From Solirubrobacteraceae bacterium (GTDB lineage: Bacteria; Actinomycetota; Thermoleophilia; Solirubrobacterales; Solirubrobacteraceae), in the NCBI GenBank assembly GCA_031177685.1, contig JAPSGI010000001.1, forward strand, positions 186,001-250,000: DNA of 64,000 nucleotides, in the 5' to 3' direction. Of the stretch, positions 60,406 to 64,000 are shown piece after piece. Within the stretch, counting starts at the first letter, position 1. Every line of letters begins with the position of its first letter. A program made the translations under genes and the position numbers. Below the pieces are notes generated by a model. The model did not search any database. It saw only the letters and a list, made by a program, of their open reading frames with translations, and was not told where the DNA came from.

Positions 60406-61166
60406 CGGCCACGCGATCCCTGTCGGGCAAGCGCGCGCTCGTGACTGGGGCCAGCCGCGGGATCGGCGAGGCGATCGCGCATGCACTCGCGCGCGACGGG
60501 GCGGCGGTGCTCGCGGTGGACCTCGCCTTCAACGCGGATGCCGACTCGGTCGCAGGCGTCGAGCACCACGTTGCCGACGTCTGCGACGCAAACTCCCTCG
60601 CGGACGCGGTCGCCGTCGCCGCCGACGAAGGTCGCCTCGACATCTGCGTCGCCAACGCGGGCGTTTTCACCGAGCGCGCAGGCTTCCTCGAGGATGACCT
60701 CGACGCCTGGCGGCGCGTGATCGACGTGAACTTGGTCGGCGCGCTCGCGACGCTGCAGGCCGCCGCGCGAGCGATGATCGCCGACGGCGGCGGCGGTCGT
60801 CTGCTCGCCACGTCGTCCGCGGCCGGCGTGCGCGGCGAGGCGGGCTGGCCCGCCTACTGCGCGAGCAAGGCGGGGGTGATCGCGGCGGTCCAGTCGCTCG
60901 CGATCGACCTCGGCCCGCACGGGATCACGGTGAACGCGATCGCGCCGGGCGAGACCGACACCGAGATGCACCGTGCCGTCGTCGCCGAGCGCGGGACGCC
61001 CGGACCCGGCGGCGACCTCGCGGTTCTGCTCAAGCAGGGCGTCCCGCTCGGTCGCCCCGGGAGCGTAGAGGAGGTCGCCGCGGTGTTCGCGTTCCTGTGC
61101 TCGGACGCCGCGGCGTACGTGACCGGGCAGACGATCGCCGTCGATGGGGGCGCGCTGCTGGTGTGA
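60402..61166 (+). CDS. Short-chain dehydrogenase/reductase
   Basis: 254 residues from GTG 60402 (GTGA overlap). LVTGASRGIGEAIA, CVANAG, Ser in LATSSAAGV, YCASKAG (Tyr, Lys), and the full C-terminal YVTGQTIAVDGGALLV. A standard active SDR; the third complete one in the cluster. Last gene of the operon that starts at 56633. Confidence 0.88.
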   Translation: MTATRSLSGKRALVTGASRGIGEAIAHALARDGAAVLAVDLAFNADADSVAGVEHHVADVCDANSLADAVAVAADEGRLDICVANAGVFTERAGFLEDDLDAWRRVIDVNLVGALATLQAAARAMIADGGGGRLLATSSAAGVRGEAGWPAYCASKAGVIAAVQSLAIDLGPHGITVNAIAPGETDTEMHRAVVAERGTPGPGGDLAVLLKQGVPLGRPGSVEEVAAVFAFLCSDAAAYVTGQTIAVDGGALLV

Positions 61167-61561
61167 GGCGTCGGAGCACTGCCCGATGACGTCGAATTCA
61201 GCCCGTTGCATCCTCAGGCACCCGCGGTGCTGGTGCCCGTGCTGCGCGTCTGGCAAGGCGCAGTGCATTTGTGCAGCACGGATGCGGAGAAGTCGTTCTT
61301 CTCTCCGGCGCCGAGCTCAAGGAGTCCGAGCCGGGCAGGTCGACGCCGCTGACGAGTGCATCGCTTTCTTGGGCGCCAAGGCTCGGCCGCGCTGTCGGCA
61401 GCGGCGACGAAGGCGACCTCGTAACGACAGCTCTTTGGCATGCAATGAGCGACGCCAAGTTAGCTTTGGTCGATTGGTTGACCGGTAGGCCACTTTCGTG
61501 TTACGGTGGGCTTGCGCGACCGGCTCGTCTTGGGCCGGCGCAGAGAAACGGAGGAGTGCGA
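61167..61561 (+). other. Intergenic region with the ABC-transporter promoter
   Basis: 395 bases without a convincing gene. The first 300 bases show no feature I can name. The promoter and operator are at 61476-61507 and a GGAGGAG ribosome site is at 61550-61556. Confidence 0.6.
61476..61507 (+). promoter_or_regulatory. Promoter with 16-bp operator (site 4 of 4)
   Basis: GGTTGACCGGTAGGCC (61476-61491) matches the other sites; TTGACC (61478-61483) is the -35 and TACGGT (61502-61507) the -10, 18 bases apart. It drives the transporter genes and places them under the same control as the enzymes. Confidence 0.72.
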
Positions 61562-63193
61562 ATGCCTACGGACAAGTCCGCTCCGGTGGAGCTCGGGACA
61601 CTGCCCCCAGTCGACCCCCACACCGGCCTCGTGCGTCGCGAGTTCATCGCCAAAGCTGCGGGCGGGATCGTCTCGGTCGGCTCCCTCGGCGGCCTGCTCG
61701 CCGCCTGCGGGGGCGACACCGCTACCACGTCGAACGTCGGGACCCCGCCGACGAAGCCGACGGGAAGCGTCACCGCGGCGATTGCCGCAACGGTCGAGAC
61801 ACTTGACCCCGCTCGCCGCAACAGCGCGGGCTTCTTCCCCACGAACAACATGTATGACGCGCTGATCGCCTGGAAGGACGACTTCTCCGGCGTCGAGGGT
61901 CAGCTCGTCGAGAGATGGACGGTCTCGAGCGACCTTCGCGAATGGACTGGGCATGTCCGCCCGGGTGTCACCTTCCACGACGGCGCGCCGCTCGACTCCA
62001 CGGCCATCCGCAAGAACTTCGAGTACTTCCTCAAGAATCCGTCGACCCTGTTCATCCCGCTGCCGATCAAGCGAATCGACGACTCCGAGCCGACCGTCGT
62101 CCGCTTCGTCTTCAACGAGCCCTACGTTGACTTCACCCGCAACCTGACGATGCAGGGGATCCAGAGCCCCAAGGCGATCGCCGCGGGTAACAAGGCGATC
62201 GAACGGAATCCAGCCGGCTCCGGACCCTTCGAGTTCGTCTCGCGCAGCGCGAGCCTCGTCAAGCTGAAGGCCTATGACGGTTATTGGGACAAGGGCAAGC
62301 CCCGCCTCGCAGAGCTCAACTACCAGGTGATCGAGGATCCCGGCGCGCGAATCGCCGCGTTGCAGGCCGGTCAGGTCGACGTGGTTCCGAATGTCCTTCC
62401 CTCGCAGGTTGCGACGATCAACGGGGACTCCCGGACGCAGGTCGTCTCGTCCCCGTCGTGGTTGGTGACATTTCTGAACTTCAAGCTGTCCGTCAAGCCC
62501 GCCGACGACGTTCGCGTTCGCAAGGCGATCGCCTACGCGATTGACCGAAGCGCGATCCTCGAGTCGGTCGGCAGCGGTCTCGGCAAGGAGCCGGACTCCT
62601 TCGAGGTGCCCGGCCTCGTCGGATACCAGCCGCTCGATCCTCCGATCACGTACGACCCCGAGCGGGCGCGGGCGCTCCTGAGCGAGGTCGGCGGGAAGGT
62701 CACGATCCGGATCGCGATTCAGGCCGGCGATGCGAACGCGAGCTTCCTGGCCGGTGAGGCCTCGGCCCAGGCGATCGCGAGCATGCTCAAGGACGTGGGC
62801 ATCGACGCCGCGGTCGACTCGCTGCAGGCGGGTCCGTGGAACGGGGCCCAGTGGGGTCCTGGGACCCGCCAGGCGGCGGTGCTCGCGAACTTCCCATGGT
62901 TCACGGGCGGTCCCATCATGTACGACATCATCCGGCGCGTCTGGGTCCTCGAGCAGGCCGATCCCGCCACGTGGCGCCGATACGACGAGCTCCGCACGCG
63001 CATGGGCAGCATGCCGGACGGGGCCGAGCGGGAAGCAGTCATCGGCGAGGTGCAGGGCCTGTTCGCCGATCGCATGTTCGGCATCCCGCTGTTCCGGATG
63101 CCGGTGCTGGATGCAGTGAGCTCGCGGCTGCAGGGCTATGCCCCCGACAAGCGCAACTTCGGGCCGCGCTTCGACAACGCCTATCTGACGTAG
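61562..63193 (+). CDS. ABC transporter substrate-binding lipoprotein (family 5, peptide/opine/sugar type)
   Basis: 543 residues from ATG 61562 with GGAGGAG ahead. A twin-arginine leader (RREFIAKAAGGIVSVGSLGG) with lipobox LLAAC indicates Tat export and lipid anchoring. SBP family 5 body: TVETLDPAR, VERWTVSSDLREWTGHVRPG, NPAGSGPFEF and KAIAYAIDRSAILE. Family members bind peptides, but also nickel chelates, plant opines and oligosaccharides. Adjacent permease is of the Dpp type. Confidence 0.88.
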   Translation: MPTDKSAPVELGTLPPVDPHTGLVRREFIAKAAGGIVSVGSLGGLLAACGGDTATTSNVGTPPTKPTGSVTAAIAATVETLDPARRNSAGFFPTNNMYDALIAWKDDFSGVEGQLVERWTVSSDLREWTGHVRPGVTFHDGAPLDSTAIRKNFEYFLKNPSTLFIPLPIKRIDDSEPTVVRFVFNEPYVDFTRNLTMQGIQSPKAIAAGNKAIERNPAGSGPFEFVSRSASLVKLKAYDGYWDKGKPRLAELNYQVIEDPGARIAALQAGQVDVVPNVLPSQVATINGDSRTQVVSSPSWLVTFLNFKLSVKPADDVRVRKAIAYAIDRSAILESVGSGLGKEPDSFEVPGLVGYQPLDPPITYDPERARALLSEVGGKVTIRIAIQAGDANASFLAGEASAQAIASMLKDVGIDAAVDSLQAGPWNGAQWGPGTRQAAVLANFPWFTGGPIMYDIIRRVWVLEQADPATWRRYDELRTRMGSMPDGAEREAVIGEVQGLFADRMFGIPLFRMPVLDAVSSRLQGYAPDKRNFGPRFDNAYLT

Positions 63194-63196
63194 GTC

Positions 63197-64000
63197 GTGG
63201 GCTTCGCGCGTTTCATCGGCTCGCGGCTCCTGCAGGGACTCTTTGTGGTCTTCGGCGCGATGGTGGTCAGCTTTCTGATTGCCAACCTGACCGGAAACCC
63301 GAGCGACGTGATCGGCGGCTCGCTGCTGTCGCCGGAGCAACGCGCGCAGATCGCCCATCAGCTCGGCTATGACCGTCCGCTGCCGGAGCGCCTCGGGGAC
63401 TACCTTGCCGGGGCGTTCCGCGGCGACTTCGGCATGTCGTACCAGACCTCCGAGACGGCGCTGAGCGTCGTGCTCAGAGCGCTGCCGAACACGGCCCTGC
63501 TGATTACGTGCGCGCTCGCCTGCGCGCTCGCGCTCGCCGTCCCGGTGGCGATCCTCAGCGTGCTGCGTCGCGGAACGGGGGTCGACCGTTCGATGCGCAG
63601 CACCATGATGCTGGTCGGAGCGCTGCCGGACTTCTGGATCGCGCTGCTACTCGTTCTCGTCTTCTCGGTGAACCTCGACCTCCTGCCGGCGATCGGCTTC
63701 CAGTCCGCCTCGTCGCTGATCATGCCGACGGTCGCGCTCGCGCTGCCATTGACGCCCGCCCTCGTGCGGCTGCTGCGCGGGGCGTTGTTGGACGTCGTCG
63801 GGCAAGACTTCGTGACGTCTCTGCGGGCCCGCGGCTTCAGCGACCGCTCCATCGTCACCCATCAAGCCTTCAAGAACGCCTCCGTCCCGTTCGTCACGCT
63901 GCTGGCGATGCAGGTCGGCTGGCTACTGGGCGGGACGATCATCGTCGAGGTGGTGTTCGCCTGGCCTGGCGTGGGTTCGGCGCTCAACAACGCTGTGCAG
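63197..64000 (+). CDS. DppB-type ABC transporter permease (partial)
   Basis: 268 residues from GTG 63197 to the window edge, four bases after the binding-protein gene. N-terminal TM1 (FIGSRLLQGLFVVFGAMVVS), the cytoplasm-facing EAA loop LRARGFSDRSIVTHQAFKNA and the last visible segment VVFAWPGVGSALNNAV are typical of the first permease of peptide/nickel-type importers. The second permease and ATPases should follow outside the window. Confidence 0.88.
   Translation, partial: MGFARFIGSRLLQGLFVVFGAMVVSFLIANLTGNPSDVIGGSLLSPEQRAQIAHQLGYDRPLPERLGDYLAGAFRGDFGMSYQTSETALSVVLRALPNTALLITCALACALALAVPVAILSVLRRGTGVDRSMRSTMMLVGALPDFWIALLLVLVFSVNLDLLPAIGFQSASSLIMPTVALALPLTPALVRLLRGALLDVVGQDFVTSLRARGFSDRSIVTHQAFKNASVPFVTLLAMQVGWLLGGTIIVEVVFAWPGVGSALNNAVQ

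Overview
The window is a GC-rich actinobacterial chromosome segment. The gene content (a six-gene MCE operon, a Rv1820-like IlvG, DprE1/DprE2/UbiA, an F420-type LLM oxidoreductase, frequent GTG/TTG starts, ATGA/GTGA-coupled operons and many apparently leaderless starts) fits class Thermoleophilia (Solirubrobacterales-like). That placement is inference; no rRNA is present.

Layout. 1-2065 (-): a CehA/McbA-like PHP metallohydrolase that runs off the left edge. 2194-11385 (+): a promoter and six translationally coupled MCE proteins with no YrbE permease beside them. 11423-14437: HxlR/SCP2-like regulator (-), DsbA-family protein (+) and a HAMP-adenylate cyclase (+). 14447-16081: ilvG with a strong terminator. 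16282-23111: a divergent locus with GT-C-like membrane protein, flippase-like protein and GH172 (DUF2961) on (-), and ubiA-dprE1-dprE2 on (+); it looks like synthesis, translocation, transfer and trimming of decaprenyl-phosphate arabinose. 23108-26923 (-): 2-hydroxyacid dehydrogenase, one-domain voltage-gated channel, Ppx/GppA and saccharopine-dehydrogenase-like operon. 26965-31303 (+): LLM oxidoreductase, sedolisin protease and secreted esterase.

31343-48640 is an integration hot spot. An initiator tRNA-fMet (31343-31416) is followed by two further copies of its 3' 43-44 bases at 37731 and 48597, giving two stacked islands. Island A (6.3 kb) carries a secreted protein, dehalogenase-like hydrolase, GST, cupin, and a TetR gene with an alpha/beta-hydrolase-glycosyltransferase fusion. 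Island B (10.8 kb) carries a tightly coupled four-gene operon of exported proteins, two with seven-bladed integrin-type FG-GAP propellers. Beyond the last repeat lie a frameshifted large-serine-recombinase relic and other gene fragments.

50022-64000 is a catabolic cluster: M24 peptidase, a broken lipase-like gene, four-carbon-acid-sugar kinase, class II aldolase, HpcH/HpaI aldolase, four SDR-related proteins, VOC protein, sugar isomerase, Gfo/Idh/MocA dehydrogenase, a peptide-type ABC binding protein and permease (cut by the right edge), and a GntR/FadR regulator. Four copies of one 16-bp palindrome (GGTYGACCGGTMRNCC-like) sit on the promoters of the cluster, probably the regulator's operators. 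The cluster therefore reads as one regulon for uptake and retro-aldol breakdown of an unidentified acid sugar or related conjugate.
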